Assembly (NCBI GenBank): GCA_937912125.1 | Contig: CALDOK010000068.1 | Coordinates: 1-43,425 of the forward strand | Direction: 5' to 3' | Length of the DNA stretch: 43,425 bases | Origin: an uncultured Pseudomonadota bacterium | Lineage (GTDB): Bacteria; Myxococcota_A; UBA796; JAFGLY01 | Shown: piece after piece, positions 23,195 through 32,873 of the stretch | How positions within the stretch are numbered: position 1 is the first letter of the stretch | Layout: each line of letters starts with the position of its first letter | The notes under the pieces: generated by a model | Database searches by the model: none | What the model was told of the DNA's origin: nothing | Seen by the model: only the letters and a program-made list of their open reading frames with translations | Program-made: the position numbers and the translations under genes

Positions 23195-26100
23195 ATGTTC
23201 GAGCTGCTGTTGCTGTGCTGCTGGCTGGCATTCGCCCCTGCCGTGGCCCAGGAGCAGGTCGACCCCGCCGTGCTCCGCGCACGCTTGCAGCAAGAGATCC
23301 TGCCGTCTCTCGGGGCCCGGACGCAGGCCGCCAGGGCGCGCAGCGAGGCCTCCGAGGCCTGGTACGCTGGGGAGGGTTCCTGGGCCGAGGCCTTCCCGGC
23401 TCTGGTCGGAGCTCCCATCGGAGACCCGAGCTTTCTGAGGGCCCATGCCTGGCAGCTGCAGCTTCGCGCCGAGGGGCGCGCTTCCCAGCAGGCTGTTGCG
23501 ACGCCCTCGGGCCTCGAGGCCGCCGATGCCGAGCTGCTGTCCCCGTGGCGGAGAGCCCTGGGCGAAGCCTGCGATGCCGAGGAGCGCGCCGATCTGCTCG
23601 AGCAGCGCTTCGTGGCGGGGCTGCGCGCCGCCCTCGAGCGCGCTCCGGGGCTGCAGGACAGCGCGGTGCAGGCTCAGCTCGATGGCTGGGCCCGGGTCCG
23701 CGCCGAGACGCCCCAGGATCAGCCCAGCCCGGATCAGCTGGCGCTGGCCGCCGCGGCAGGTCTGGCCGCCGGGGAGCTCGAGCGCCTTCGGCAGCAGGCC
23801 TGGCGCGCGGCCACGGTGCCGGGAGATCTGTCTCTGATCCTCGCCGTTCAGGCCCAGGCGGAGCCCGCCCCGGAGCTCCTGCCCGCAGATCCTGCGGTGG
23901 CCTTGTCCCTGGCCGCGCGGGTGGACCGCCTGCAGCGCGTGGCCCCACTGTTGCCCCGGGACCTGGCCGCCCAGATCGAGGTCCTGGGCCGCTCCACCGC
24001 CGAGCTCGAGCTCCGCACCGAGAAGCTGCGGCTCGAGGCTGCCCTGGCCGACCAGGCCGCGGCCGAGCCCATCGAAGATCTGCCCGTGGCCCAACTCGAG
24101 CTTCAGGTCCAGCAGCTACACCAGACCTTGGAGCAGGCCCGCGAGGAGCTCGGGGCCGAGCTGGTGGCCGCCGGCCAGGACGGCCTGCAGCACGAGGTGG
24201 CTCAGCTGCGGGTGTGGCTGGACGAGAAGCGGCTGGTCGCCCGCCAGACCGCCCTCGACCGGGCCAAGCGCTTGGCGACCACCGGGCTCGAGCACAGCCA
24301 GAGCGGGGCCAAGGTGGCCGCGGCAAGGGCCGAGGCGGACCTGGCCCGCCAGCGGGCCGACGAAGACACCACCCGCGCCTCGCAGGCTGAGGCCGAGCTG
24401 CGCGAACGGGTGGTGCAGCTGCGCCAGGAGATCGCCGATCTGATGGAGGCCGAGGCCGCGCGTCGGGAGGCCTCGGTGGCCGCCGTCGAGGCCCTGGGCG
24501 AAGATCTGGAGGCCCAGGCTAGCGCGCTGTCTGCTGCCCAGGACATGCCGCCCCTGGACTCCAAGCGGCAGCCGGGCATCGACGCGTCCTACCTGGCGCT
24601 GCGCGCTGTGGTGGACGGCATGCGCGCCGAGCTGCGAGTTCGCGTCGTCGAGGTGGACCGGCTGCGTGGCGCCCGCCGCGAGCGGCTGGCCAGGCTCCAT
24701 GCAGAGCAGCCCACCCTCGAGGAGAGCCTGAGCACCAGCGCCCTGGTGGCGCTGCTGTCCGACGCGCAGGTGGCCCAGGGCGATCTGGAGGCCGTGCTCC
24801 TGGACCGCGAGCAGGCCGCCGCGGACGAACTGGACGCGCTGCTGGCGCTGCTGCACCGGGCCCGCGCCGAGCGCCGTGATGCCCGGGCCGACGCCTCGGC
24901 CTTCGCTCGGCGTGAGGTGTCCCGGGCGTTCCTGCCGGAGCTGGTCGCTGAGCTGGGCGAGCTGCCCGTGCGCGCCGGCAGCACGGCCCGTCACGCGGGT
25001 CCCTGGCTGCGCTCACTGCCCAGCAGGCTGCTCGACCTGGGCGCGATCTGGGTGCTCCTGGCTGGCTCGGTGGAGCTGCTGCTGCTGGCCTTGCTGTGGG
25101 TGTGGCTGAGTCGCGCTGCGCCCACTTGGGTGCACAAGCAGGCCCTGCTGGCCCGCGAGGCCAGCCAGGACCGCGACGCACGAGGCTTGCCCCGCTGGCT
25201 CGCCCAACAGGCCCGGCGCTGGCTGGAGCCGGGTGACCTGGGCCGCCTGGGCCCCTCGTGGGGTGCCCTGTCCCAGGCGCTGGTGGGCGTCTTGGCCAGC
25301 TGGCAGCTGGCCCGCTTGCTCGCCGACGCTCCGGCCCTGATCGCTCTGGCGGCCTGGTCTTTCGCCGCGGTGGTGTTGTGGCGCGCCCTGCCTCCGCTGG
25401 TGTCTGCGCTGTTCGCCGTCCCCGACGAAGAACGTCCGGCCCTGCGCGTCGTGAAGCCAGCGGTCCGTGAGCTCACGCTCTGGAGCGCGCGCCTGGCCCT
25501 GGGGTGGTGGCTGGTGCTGGTGTTGTCGCGCCTCGTTGCCCTGCGCGTGCTGGACGCGGATCGCATCCTCGAGCTGCTGGGCGTGCTGGGCACGTTCGCC
25601 TTCTGGGGCCTCGTGGTGGTGCTGGTCTACCGCTGGAGCCCCATGCTGGTCGCGGCCCTCGGGGAGCGGCCCGACAGCCGCTTGATGCGCTGGGCCGCCG
25701 GAGGGTCCTCTTCGTGGCTGCTGCGCACCCTGCAGGGGGCCACGGCCCTGGGGCTGTTGTTGCTCCAGCTCGTCGTGCGCTACGGCAGCCGTGTGTTCAG
25801 CGGTGGGCCTGGCATGTCCTGGCTCGCGGCTCTGGTGGCGAGGAGGCAGCTGCGCGACGCCAGCGAGCGGCAGGGGGAGCCCCTCCCGGCCCCTGTGGCC
25901 GAGCGGATGCGGACCCTGCGCCCGCCTCTGCCTGGGCTCGACGATCTGAAGGCGCAGATCCTGGCCGAGCTCGAGGGCTGGCGCGAGCAGCGTCGGCGGG
26001 GTCTGCAGGTCCTGACCAGCGACAGGGGCATGGGCAAGACCACCCTGCTCGGTCGGATCGCCCACGATCTGGTGGGAGAGTACGAGCTGGTCAGCCTGTC

Positions 26101-26962
26101 CCTGGACCAGGCGGTCGAGGGGCCCGAGGGCGCCCGCGCCTGGCTGGCCGCCAAGGTGCTCGGCCGCTCTGGCGTCGTCGTGCCCAGCCGCGCCGAGCTG
26201 ATCGACGAGATCTCGCTGCTGCCCGGTCCGAGGGTCTTCCTGGTGGACGGCATGGAGCGCCTGTTCCTGCGCGAGGTGGGCGGCTTCCAGGCCCTGCGCG
26301 AGATGCTGCAGGTGCTGCATGCCACCTCGGACGAGCACTTCTGGGTCTGCTGCTTCCACGGGCCCACCTGGACCTACCTGCGCGGGGTGCCCGGGGTCTT
26401 CGACCCCGCCTACTTCGAGCGCGTCCATGTCCTGCCCCCCCGCGGGCCCGACGCCCTCGCGCGCTGGCTCACCACCACCGCGCAGCAGGCCGAGTACGAG
26501 CTCTCGTTCGACGATCTGGCGGGCATCGGGCCCAACACCGTCGAGGCGGATCGCCTGCGCATCCGGGCCGAGGCGGCCTACTGGCGCCTGCTGGCCGACA
26601 GCAGCGCGGGCAATCCCGAGGTGGCGCGGGACCTGTGGATCGCCGGCATGACGGTGGACGGCGATCGGCTGCGCATGGGCCTGTTCGACGCGCCGGCGGC
26701 TGCTCAGCTGCAGGACCTGAGCGACAACGAGCTGTTCGTGCTCACCGCCGTGGTGGTCCATGACCGGCTGAGCGTCGATCACCTGGCCCGGGCGCTGAAC
26801 CTGCCCCGCAGCGGGGTGCGCACCGCCTGCCAGCGCCTGGTGGGGCGGGGCGTGCTGTCCAGCGATGGCTATGAGGTCAGCTCACTCTACGTCCTGCAGC
26901 TCCCCTGGCTGCCGGCCGTCCAGCGCCACCTGCGCAACAAGAACTTCCTGGCGGCACGGTAA
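23195..26962 (+). CDS. Coiled-coil, multipass membrane protein with cytosolic P-loop ATPase and winged helix
   Basis: A 1255-residue protein started at 23195 (GGAGG upstream, then MFELLLLCCWLAFAPAVAQ, a signal peptide). Residues of about 25-600 form a long alpha-helical, Glu/Ala/Arg-rich periplasmic part with coiled-coil character. About six transmembrane helices follow (about 612-860, for example GAIWVLLAGSVELLLLALLW and GATALGLLLLQLVV). The C-terminal part is cytosolic. Its Walker A is SDRGMGKTTLLGR near residue 945, Walker B is VFLVDGMERLF near 1014, and a winged-helix-like end follows (LSVDHLARALNLPRSGVRTACQRLV). The design recalls the periplasmic part of MscK-type channels, joined to a STAND-like ATPase. 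The MscS gene starts 9 bp downstream, so the two are almost surely co-expressed. It is not a family I recognise by name. Confidence 0.85.
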   Translation: MFELLLLCCWLAFAPAVAQEQVDPAVLRARLQQEILPSLGARTQAARARSEASEAWYAGEGSWAEAFPALVGAPIGDPSFLRAHAWQLQLRAEGRASQQAVATPSGLEAADAELLSPWRRALGEACDAEERADLLEQRFVAGLRAALERAPGLQDSAVQAQLDGWARVRAETPQDQPSPDQLALAAAAGLAAGELERLRQQAWRAATVPGDLSLILAVQAQAEPAPELLPADPAVALSLAARVDRLQRVAPLLPRDLAAQIEVLGRSTAELELRTEKLRLEAALADQAAAEPIEDLPVAQLELQVQQLHQTLEQAREELGAELVAAGQDGLQHEVAQLRVWLDEKRLVARQTALDRAKRLATTGLEHSQSGAKVAAARAEADLARQRADEDTTRASQAEAELRERVVQLRQEIADLMEAEAARREASVAAVEALGEDLEAQASALSAAQDMPPLDSKRQPGIDASYLALRAVVDGMRAELRVRVVEVDRLRGARRERLARLHAEQPTLEESLSTSALVALLSDAQVAQGDLEAVLLDREQAAADELDALLALLHRARAERRDARADASAFARREVSRAFLPELVAELGELPVRAGSTARHAGPWLRSLPSRLLDLGAIWVLLAGSVELLLLALLWVWLSRAAPTWVHKQALLAREASQDRDARGLPRWLAQQARRWLEPGDLGRLGPSWGALSQALVGVLASWQLARLLADAPALIALAAWSFAAVVLWRALPPLVSALFAVPDEERPALRVVKPAVRELTLWSARLALGWWLVLVLSRLVALRVLDADRILELLGVLGTFAFWGLVVVLVYRWSPMLVAALGERPDSRLMRWAAGGSSSWLLRTLQGATALGLLLLQLVVRYGSRVFSGGPGMSWLAALVARRQLRDASERQGEPLPAPVAERMRTLRPPLPGLDDLKAQILAELEGWREQRRRGLQVLTSDRGMGKTTLLGRIAHDLVGEYELVSLSLDQAVEGPEGARAWLAAKVLGRSGVVVPSRAELIDEISLLPGPRVFLVDGMERLFLREVGGFQALREMLQVLHATSDEHFWVCCFHGPTWTYLRGVPGVFDPAYFERVHVLPPRGPDALARWLTTTAQQAEYELSFDDLAGIGPNTVEADRLRIRAEAAYWRLLADSSAGNPEVARDLWIAGMTVDGDRLRMGLFDAPAAAQLQDLSDNELFVLTAVVVHDRLSVDHLARALNLPRSGVRTACQRLVGRGVLSSDGYEVSSLYVLQLPWLPAVQRHLRNKNFLAAR

Positions 26963-26971
26963 GGAGGCAGC

Positions 26972-27802
26972 ATGGACGGCGCCGAGACCACCAACCTCCT
27001 CCGCTTCGTGGTGCTGGACCGCATCCCCTACGCCCTGATCGTCGTGGTCATCACTGTTTTCGGCGTGCGCGTCCTGGTGCGCTTCCTGGACGTCATGGGT
27101 GAGCGCTTCACGGGCTACCGGCTGTTGCTCAAGCAAGCCTCGGCCATCACCCGCTTCGCGGTGATCATCATGGCCACCGCGGTGGTGGCCTCGAGCATCT
27201 TCCACTTCACCGATGAGCTGCTGCTGGCCGTGGGCGGCTCCGTGGCAGTGGCCGTGGGCTTCGCCTTCAAGGACCTGCTGGCCTCGCTGATGGCCGGCAT
27301 CATCCTGCTCTTCGACCGGCCCTTCCAGGTGGGGGATCGGGTGGAGTTCGCCGGTCAGTACGGCGAGGTCAAGGAGATCGGGCTGCGCACGGTGCGCCTG
27401 GTCACCCTGGACGACAACCTGGTCTCCATCCCCAACCACCGCTTCCTCAACGACGCGGTGGCCTGCGCCAACGCTGGGGCCCTGGACCAGATGTGCGTGC
27501 TGGACTTCTGGATCGGCTGCAGCGAGGACTTCGGGCTGGCCAAGCGCTTGGTCTACGAGGCGGCGGCCACCAGCCGCTACGTCTACCTGGCCAAGCCCAT
27601 CCTGGTGAACGTGCGGGAGGTCCCCGTGGGCGCTGGCACCGAGCGCTTCGCGGTCAAGATCACCGTCAAGGCCTATGTGCTCGACGGGCGCTACGAGACC
27701 GCGTTTGGGACCGACATCACCGAGCGGGCCAAGCGCGCCTTCAGCCGCGCGAGCATCCGCACTGCCGGTGAGCTGGTCGCATCGGTGCCTGCCACCGCCT
27801 GA
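26972..27802 (+). CDS. MscS-family mechanosensitive channel
   Basis: A 276-residue small-conductance channel. It has three N-terminal transmembrane helices. The third, pore-lining one contains the Gly/Ala-rich GGSVAVAVGFAFKDLLASLMAG, and LLFDRPFQVGDRVEFAG next enters the beta domain, both family hallmarks. The C-terminal cytosolic vestibule follows. The ribosome site is strong (AAGGAGG before the ATG). E. coli MscS is similar in length (286 residues). The close link to the ATPase gene suggests the channel is gated or organised by the ATPase partner, which is inference. Confidence 0.93.
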   Translation: MDGAETTNLLRFVVLDRIPYALIVVVITVFGVRVLVRFLDVMGERFTGYRLLLKQASAITRFAVIIMATAVVASSIFHFTDELLLAVGGSVAVAVGFAFKDLLASLMAGIILLFDRPFQVGDRVEFAGQYGEVKEIGLRTVRLVTLDDNLVSIPNHRFLNDAVACANAGALDQMCVLDFWIGCSEDFGLAKRLVYEAAATSRYVYLAKPILVNVREVPVGAGTERFAVKITVKAYVLDGRYETAFGTDITERAKRAFSRASIRTAGELVASVPATA

Positions 27803-27879
27803 ACTTCTCGCTGAGTTCTGCCGATAGGCGAGCCATGCGCACACGCCTGCTCGCACTCTGTCCAGAAAGAGTCAGGGAC

Positions 27880-27960
27880 TATTCCGGTAATGTAAGGAAT
27901 TGTCACCATCACGATATTTTTCAGAACCTGGATAATTATCGTATCGAATCGTGCATACTT
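27880..27960 (+). promoter_or_regulatory. AT-rich patch with palindrome upstream of sulfotransferase-like gene
   Basis: This stretch is strikingly AT-rich for the window. It holds the perfect 10-bp palindrome GATAATTATC (27931-27940), whose first six bases GATAAT resemble a -10 box, and TTGTCA (27900-27905), too far (25 bp) to be its normal -35. It may be a promoter with an operator site for the gene starting at 28003, or bound by a silencing protein. No proof of either. Confidence 0.4.
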
Positions 27961-28002
27961 CATGGCAGCCCAGTGTTGGGCCCTGCCTGGTGAAGAAACG
28001 TC

Positions 28003-29397
28003 ATGCGGTACACCCTGCCCCTCGCCCTCTCGAGTCTCCTGCTCCTCGCGGCCTGTGAGGAGCTCGACGGCAATGGCATGCGTCCCGGCGGATCCGCCGA
28101 TGAGCTCGTCCAGAACCTGACCATCGAGCTCAGCGAGGCGCACCCCACCGTGGCCACGGTGAGCTGGACCAGCAGCGAGCCCACCGTGGGCTGGGTCGAG
28201 TTCGGCCTGGACGGCAACCTCGAGCTCCAGACCGAGCACGACGCTGCGCCCAGCACCGAACACAGCTTCATGCTGGTGGGCATGCTGCCCACCACCGCCT
28301 ACGATCTCGCCATCATCAACCAGAGCGATGATCAGACCGTCAGCAGCGCCGACGACACCCTCACCACGGGCAGCGTCGACACCTTCGGCACCAGCCCCAC
28401 CATCACCGGGGTGGACGCAGCCCGCACGGCGGGCGGCTACACCCTGTTCCCGGTCTGGGGCGACCCCGAGGTCAACCACATCGCCATCGTGGACGCCGCA
28501 GGGCGCCATGTGTGGTCCCATGGGCTCGGCGACAGCACCTACACTCGGGCCCGCATGTCCGCCGACGGCCGCTCGGTGCTCTACAACCAGGCCGCCTTCC
28601 AGCCCGACGAGATGGGCGCGGTGGTCCGGGTCTCCCTGGACGGCTCCGAGCGCGAGGTGTCGGAGGCCCGGGGCGCCTTCATGGACTTCGTCGAGGTCGA
28701 GCCCGGGCGCTACGCCTCCCTGAGCACCAACATCATCGACATGGGCCAGGGTCGGATGGTCTTGGACGAGACCATCGTGGAGTTCGGCGTCGGGGTCGAT
28801 CCGGTGGTGGTCTGGAGCGCGGTGCAGTCTCTGGACATCGACCTGAACGATGTCTACCCCGCGGAGCTGTTCGGCTCCGACTTCGAGGTGCCCCTGCACC
28901 TCAACAGCCTCAGCTACGACGCCGCTGAGGGCGCCTACTACACCACCTCCCTGTACCGGGAGGCCGTCTACAAGATCCACCGCGCCACCGGCGAGCTGGA
29001 CTGGGTCCTGGCCAGGCGCGACGGCGACTTCGAGGGACTAGGTGGCGGCGATCCGCTGGGCTTCACCCCCCACAGCGCCATGCCCACCCCCCAGGGCGTG
29101 CTCATCTTCGATCGCGGCAGCGATTCTTCTTCCTGGTGCTCAGCGGCGGCCGAGTACTCGCTCGACCATGGCGCCATGACCGCCAGCCGGGACTGGCAGT
29201 ACCACACCGACGACTGTCAGCAGAGCATGATGCTCGGCAACGCCCAGCCCCTGTGGAACGGCAACCGGATGCTGGTGCTGGCCATGAACGGACAGATCGA
29301 CGAGCTGTCCCCCGAAGGCCAGCTCGTCTGGCGCCTGAACGTGAACTTCGGCTCCGCCGTGATGTTCAGCGAGCGCTTCGAGAGCTTCTACCCGTAG
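28003..29397 (+). CDS. Lipoprotein, arylsulfotransferase-like
   Basis: A 464-residue lipoprotein (MRYTLPLALSSLLLLAAC, lipid Cys18). Residues of about 35-120 form a fibronectin-III-like unit (ATVSWTSSEPTVGWVEFG). The rest resembles the arylsulfotransferase (ASST) beta-propeller: VWSHGLGDSTYTRARMSADG, HLNSLSYDAAEGAYYTTSL, KIHRATGELDWVL, FTPHSAMPTPQGVLIFDRG and QLVWRLNV. Classical ASSTs transfer sulfate between phenols in the periplasm. The function of these lipoproteins in Myxococcota has not been shown, so the activity is not asserted. The GAAGAAA motif before the ATG is a weak ribosome site. It converges on the next gene with a 6-bp gap. Confidence 0.65.
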   Translation: MRYTLPLALSSLLLLAACEELDGNGMRPGGSADELVQNLTIELSEAHPTVATVSWTSSEPTVGWVEFGLDGNLELQTEHDAAPSTEHSFMLVGMLPTTAYDLAIINQSDDQTVSSADDTLTTGSVDTFGTSPTITGVDAARTAGGYTLFPVWGDPEVNHIAIVDAAGRHVWSHGLGDSTYTRARMSADGRSVLYNQAAFQPDEMGAVVRVSLDGSEREVSEARGAFMDFVEVEPGRYASLSTNIIDMGQGRMVLDETIVEFGVGVDPVVVWSAVQSLDIDLNDVYPAELFGSDFEVPLHLNSLSYDAAEGAYYTTSLYREAVYKIHRATGELDWVLARRDGDFEGLGGGDPLGFTPHSAMPTPQGVLIFDRGSDSSSWCSAAAEYSLDHGAMTASRDWQYHTDDCQQSMMLGNAQPLWNGNRMLVLAMNGQIDELSPEGQLVWRLNVNFGSAVMFSERFESFYP

Positions 29398-29403
29398 CGG
29401 GGT

Positions 29404-30333
29404 TCAGCTGCGGGGCGTCAGCACGGTGACGAAGCGGGGTACCGCCAGGTCGCAGCGGGTGCAGTACAGGGCCAGCATCCAGACGCTGTCGCTGTCGATG
29501 CCGGTGAACGCACTGTCGCCCAGCATGGAGCCGAGCTCCAGCTCGGTGCCTTCGACCTCGAGGCTCCAGGTCTCTGCGGCCAGGCTGGGCCAGGCCAGCA
29601 GGTCGGTCGCAGCCTGGGCGGTGTCCTGATCGAAGCGGTACAGCACCGCGCGATCCAGCCGGTCGGACTCGAACTCGACACCCTGAGCGGTGTGGGTCAG
29701 CCCGGCCCAGTCCAGGGCGACCGTGGGACCGGCGTCCAGCTGCACGGGGGTGAGCGCGGTGAGGTCCAGGGTGACGGCGAGGGACGAGGCGCTGTCGCCC
29801 ATCACGTAGAGGTGCTGCTGGGTGGTGGCGCTGGGCTGCAGGAACGCCAGGGCTCGGATCCCCTGGTCTGTGTCGCCCCGCAGCTCCAGGAGCCAGACCC
29901 CCAGGCCCTCGAGGAAGTCCCGAGAGGGGATGAGCCAGTGGCCCATGGTGACGAACTCCTCGAGATCGCAGCGATCGGACTCCGGCGTGCAGCTGACGAT
30001 GAAGCTGACATCGCTCTGGCTTAGGGTCTCGGTGGCCAGGCCCTCGAGGATGGTGGCCTGGTCGAGGGACCGGAAGGAGAAGATCCGGGCCTCGGTGATG
30101 TCGGTGGTTGGCTGCAGGGGGCGACCAAGGAGGTCCTGCGTGAGGCCGCCCCAGTCGAGGGTGGCGTTGAGGCCTTCGGCCAGCAGGGCGGTCTCGGCCT
30201 GCAGCGTGGCGCTGAAGCTGCCGCCGTTGGCGTCGACCAGGGCGACGGGCTGGGCCGGGCTGTCGGTGTGTTGCGCCCCGGTGTCATCGGGCGGGCATCC
30301 CATCAGGAGGGGCAGGAGCAGGGCTGGAAGCAT
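29404..30333 (-). CDS. Lipoprotein with two internal repeats
   Basis: A 309-residue lipoprotein (MLPALLLPLLMGC, lipid Cys13, then a DDTG linker). The mature part is two diverged copies of one unit. Copy 1 has ATLDWGGLTQDLLG, ARIFSFRSLDQAT, CTPESDRCDLEEFVTM and VWLLELRG. Copy 2 has VALDWAGLTHTAQG, AVLYRFDQDTAQA, VWMLALYC and CTRCDLAVPRFVTV. Each holds a Cys pair likely to form a disulfide. No domain of known function is recognised. The frame open upstream to 31296 overlaps priA and is not used. Confidence 0.75.
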   Translation of the reverse strand: MLPALLLPLLMGCPPDDTGAQHTDSPAQPVALVDANGGSFSATLQAETALLAEGLNATLDWGGLTQDLLGRPLQPTTDITEARIFSFRSLDQATILEGLATETLSQSDVSFIVSCTPESDRCDLEEFVTMGHWLIPSRDFLEGLGVWLLELRGDTDQGIRALAFLQPSATTQQHLYVMGDSASSLAVTLDLTALTPVQLDAGPTVALDWAGLTHTAQGVEFESDRLDRAVLYRFDQDTAQAATDLLAWPSLAAETWSLEVEGTELELGSMLGDSAFTGIDSDSVWMLALYCTRCDLAVPRFVTVLTPRS

Positions 30334-30398
30334 GGTTCTGTGGGACTCTGGGGTGGCTGGGCGGGCCCGTGGGGCCGAGCTGGAGGTTCGTCGAGAGT

Positions 30399-32873
30399 CT
30401 ACATCACGCTGCGCGGGTCCACATCCACGGTGATGCGCACGCCGCGTTGCTGGCGACCGCCTGCCAGCAGCATGTGGGCGTGGGCGTCGAGCCAGCGCCT
30501 GAAGGGCCCTGTCTGCCAGCCGCGCAGCAGCAGCTGATAGCGCCACCGTCCCACCAGCTTGGCCAGCGGTGAGGGGGCCGGCCCCAGCACGTCTACCACG
30601 CGCCCTGGGGGCAGCGCTCTCCGCAGCTGTCGGCCGAGATCGGCGGCGAGGCTCATGGCCGCGGCCCGGTCGCTGCTCTCGACGCGCACCAGCACCAGGC
30701 GGGCGAAGGGAGGGTAGCCCAGCACCGTGCGCAGCCGGGCCTCTTGGGCCAGGAAGGCCTGGGGGTCGTCCAGGGTGCGGAAGACGAAGTGATCGGGGTG
30801 GTGGGTCTGCAGCACCACCCGCCCGGGCTGGTCGCCCCGCCCGGCCCGGCCGGCCAGCTGGGTGACCAGGGCCCAGGTGCGCTCGGTGGATCGGAAGTCG
30901 GGCAGGTTGAGCACCATGTCGATGTTGACCGCGGCGGCCAGCTGCACGTCGGGGAAGTCGTGGCCCTTGGCCACCACCTGGGTGCCCACCAGCAGGCGGC
31001 TCTTGCCGGTGCGGAAGCCCTCGAGGATGCGGTGGTGGGCCCCCCGTGACGCGGTGGTGTCGGCGTCCATGCGGGCGACGGGCACCCAGGGGAACAGGCG
31101 CTCCAGGGTCTCCTCGAGCAGCTCGGCGCCTTCGCCCAGCACCTCGACCTGGCCGTTGCAGGTGGGGCTGGGGCAGTCTGGGCGGAAGGGCCGCTGCAGG
31201 CCGCAGTAGTGGCAGGTGAGCTTGCCGTGGCGCTTGTGCAGCACCAGGGAGATGTCGCAGCTGGGGCAGGTGTAGCGGCCGCCGCAGTCGGGGCACTGCA
31301 CGATGGTGGCATAGCCCCGGCGGTTGTGCAGCAGGATGGCCTTGCCCCCGCCGGCCAGGGTCTGCTCCAGGGCCTTGACCAGGTGGTCGGACAGCAGGGG
31401 GCGCTTGCCGTCGGAGCCCCGGGGCTGCTGGTTGAGGTCGACCAGCTCGAGCTCGGGCGTGGGCCGGGGCGAGATGCGGGAGTTGAGCTGCAGCAGGCGG
31501 TAGCGCCCGTCGATGGCGTTCTGCAGGGTCTCGGCCGAGGGCGTGGCCGAGCCAAGCACCACCGGGCAGCCGGCCTTGGCGGCGCGCACGACGGCGAGGT
31601 CGCGGGCGTGGTAGCGCACGCCGTCGTCCTGCTTGTAGGAGTCGTCGTGTTCTTCGTCGACCACCACCAGGCCGAGATCCTGGAATGGGGCGAAGAGGGC
31701 GGAGCGGGCCCCCACCGCCACGCGGGCATGCCCGCTACGGATGCGGCGCCAGCTGCGTAGGCGCTCGACGCCGGTGAGGCCGGAGTGCAGGACGGCCACG
31801 CTGTCGCCGAAGCGGGCCCGAAAGCGCCCCACCAGTTGGGGGGTGAGGCCGATCTCGGGGACCAGCACCAGCACCTGATGGCCGGCCTCGAGGGCCCGAG
31901 CGGCGGCTTGGAGGTAGACCTCGGTCTTGCCCGAGCCGGTGACGCCGTGGAGCAGGGTGGTGCCGGCCCCGTCGGCTTGCAGAGCGTCGAGCACTGCCTG
32001 CTGGGCCGAGGTGGGGGGCAGGGGCTCGGGGGCGGCACCACCGAGATCCCCTGTCTGGACGGGATCCAGGCGCTCGGCGGCGCGGAGCTCGAGCACGCCG
32101 CGGGCCTCGAGCTTCGTGACGGCGCCGCGGGCGCTGTCGCCCTCGAGCCTGAGCAGATCGGGGAGGTCCATGGAGCCCCCGGCCTCGGCCAGGCGGACCA
32201 CGACGCTGCGCATGCGCGGGCCGGGTCTGACGCTGTGAGCCTCTAGCTCGGTGGGCTCGATGAGCAGGTGGACCTGCTTGATCTTGTCGCGGCTGGCGCC
32301 CTGCTCGCGGTTGGCGCTGACCACCAGGCCGTCGCGCTTGAGCGCGGTGATGGCGGCCTTGACCTGACGGGGCTCGAGCTCCTGCTGCAGGCGCAGGGCG
32401 GTAGAGCGCGGGGTGCGCCCCGGGTGCTGGATGACCTCGCGCAGCACGGTGGCCCGGGGCTCTGGCACCTGTTCGGCGGCCAGGGCCTCGGCGGCGCCGT
32501 CGCCCGGGAGCAACACCCGGCGGGTCTGGGCGCGGGCACCAGATGGCAGGGCAGTGGCCAGCATCTCGCCCAGGGGGGAGAGGTAGTAGCGGGCCGCCCA
32601 GCGCAGGAAGCGCAGCTGCTCGTCGCCGAACACGGGCAGGGGATCCAGCAGGCGCTGCACGGGCTTGACGGAGCGGGTGGGGATGTCGCAGGACTCGAGC
32701 AGCTCCACCACCCAGCCGTTGACCACCCGCGATCCCAGGGGCACCAGCACGGCGTGGCCCTGGAGCAGGCCGTCGGGGGCCGCGGGGCCCTCGAGCGCGT
32801 CGAGATCCACGGCGTAGGTGAGCGGCTCCGGCAGCGGAGCGGCCACAGCGACCTTGACGTAGGAACGGGCCAT
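30399..32873 (-). CDS. priA: Primosomal replication-restart helicase PriA
   Basis: An 824-residue cytosolic 3'-5' helicase for replication restart. Domains in order: N-terminal 3'BD (ARSYVKVAVAAPLPEPLTYAV), winged-helix region, Walker A GVTGSGKTEVY, DEEH box VVDEEHDDSYKQ, then eight zinc-binding cysteines (CPDCGGRYTCPSC, CHYCGLQ, DCPSPTC), helicase motifs V and VI (VGTQVVAKGHDFPDV, LAGRAGRGDQPG) and the C-terminal domain. It is longer than E. coli PriA (732). The start at 32873 matches the family N-terminus; an alternative Met at 32897 has a better GGGAG site and would add eight residues. Confidence 0.95.
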   Translation of the reverse strand: MARSYVKVAVAAPLPEPLTYAVDLDALEGPAAPDGLLQGHAVLVPLGSRVVNGWVVELLESCDIPTRSVKPVQRLLDPLPVFGDEQLRFLRWAARYYLSPLGEMLATALPSGARAQTRRVLLPGDGAAEALAAEQVPEPRATVLREVIQHPGRTPRSTALRLQQELEPRQVKAAITALKRDGLVVSANREQGASRDKIKQVHLLIEPTELEAHSVRPGPRMRSVVVRLAEAGGSMDLPDLLRLEGDSARGAVTKLEARGVLELRAAERLDPVQTGDLGGAAPEPLPPTSAQQAVLDALQADGAGTTLLHGVTGSGKTEVYLQAAARALEAGHQVLVLVPEIGLTPQLVGRFRARFGDSVAVLHSGLTGVERLRSWRRIRSGHARVAVGARSALFAPFQDLGLVVVDEEHDDSYKQDDGVRYHARDLAVVRAAKAGCPVVLGSATPSAETLQNAIDGRYRLLQLNSRISPRPTPELELVDLNQQPRGSDGKRPLLSDHLVKALEQTLAGGGKAILLHNRRGYATIVQCPDCGGRYTCPSCDISLVLHKRHGKLTCHYCGLQRPFRPDCPSPTCNGQVEVLGEGAELLEETLERLFPWVPVARMDADTTASRGAHHRILEGFRTGKSRLLVGTQVVAKGHDFPDVQLAAAVNIDMVLNLPDFRSTERTWALVTQLAGRAGRGDQPGRVVLQTHHPDHFVFRTLDDPQAFLAQEARLRTVLGYPPFARLVLVRVESSDRAAAMSLAADLGRQLRRALPPGRVVDVLGPAPSPLAKLVGRWRYQLLLRGWQTGPFRRWLDAHAHMLLAGGRQQRGVRITVDVDPRSVM

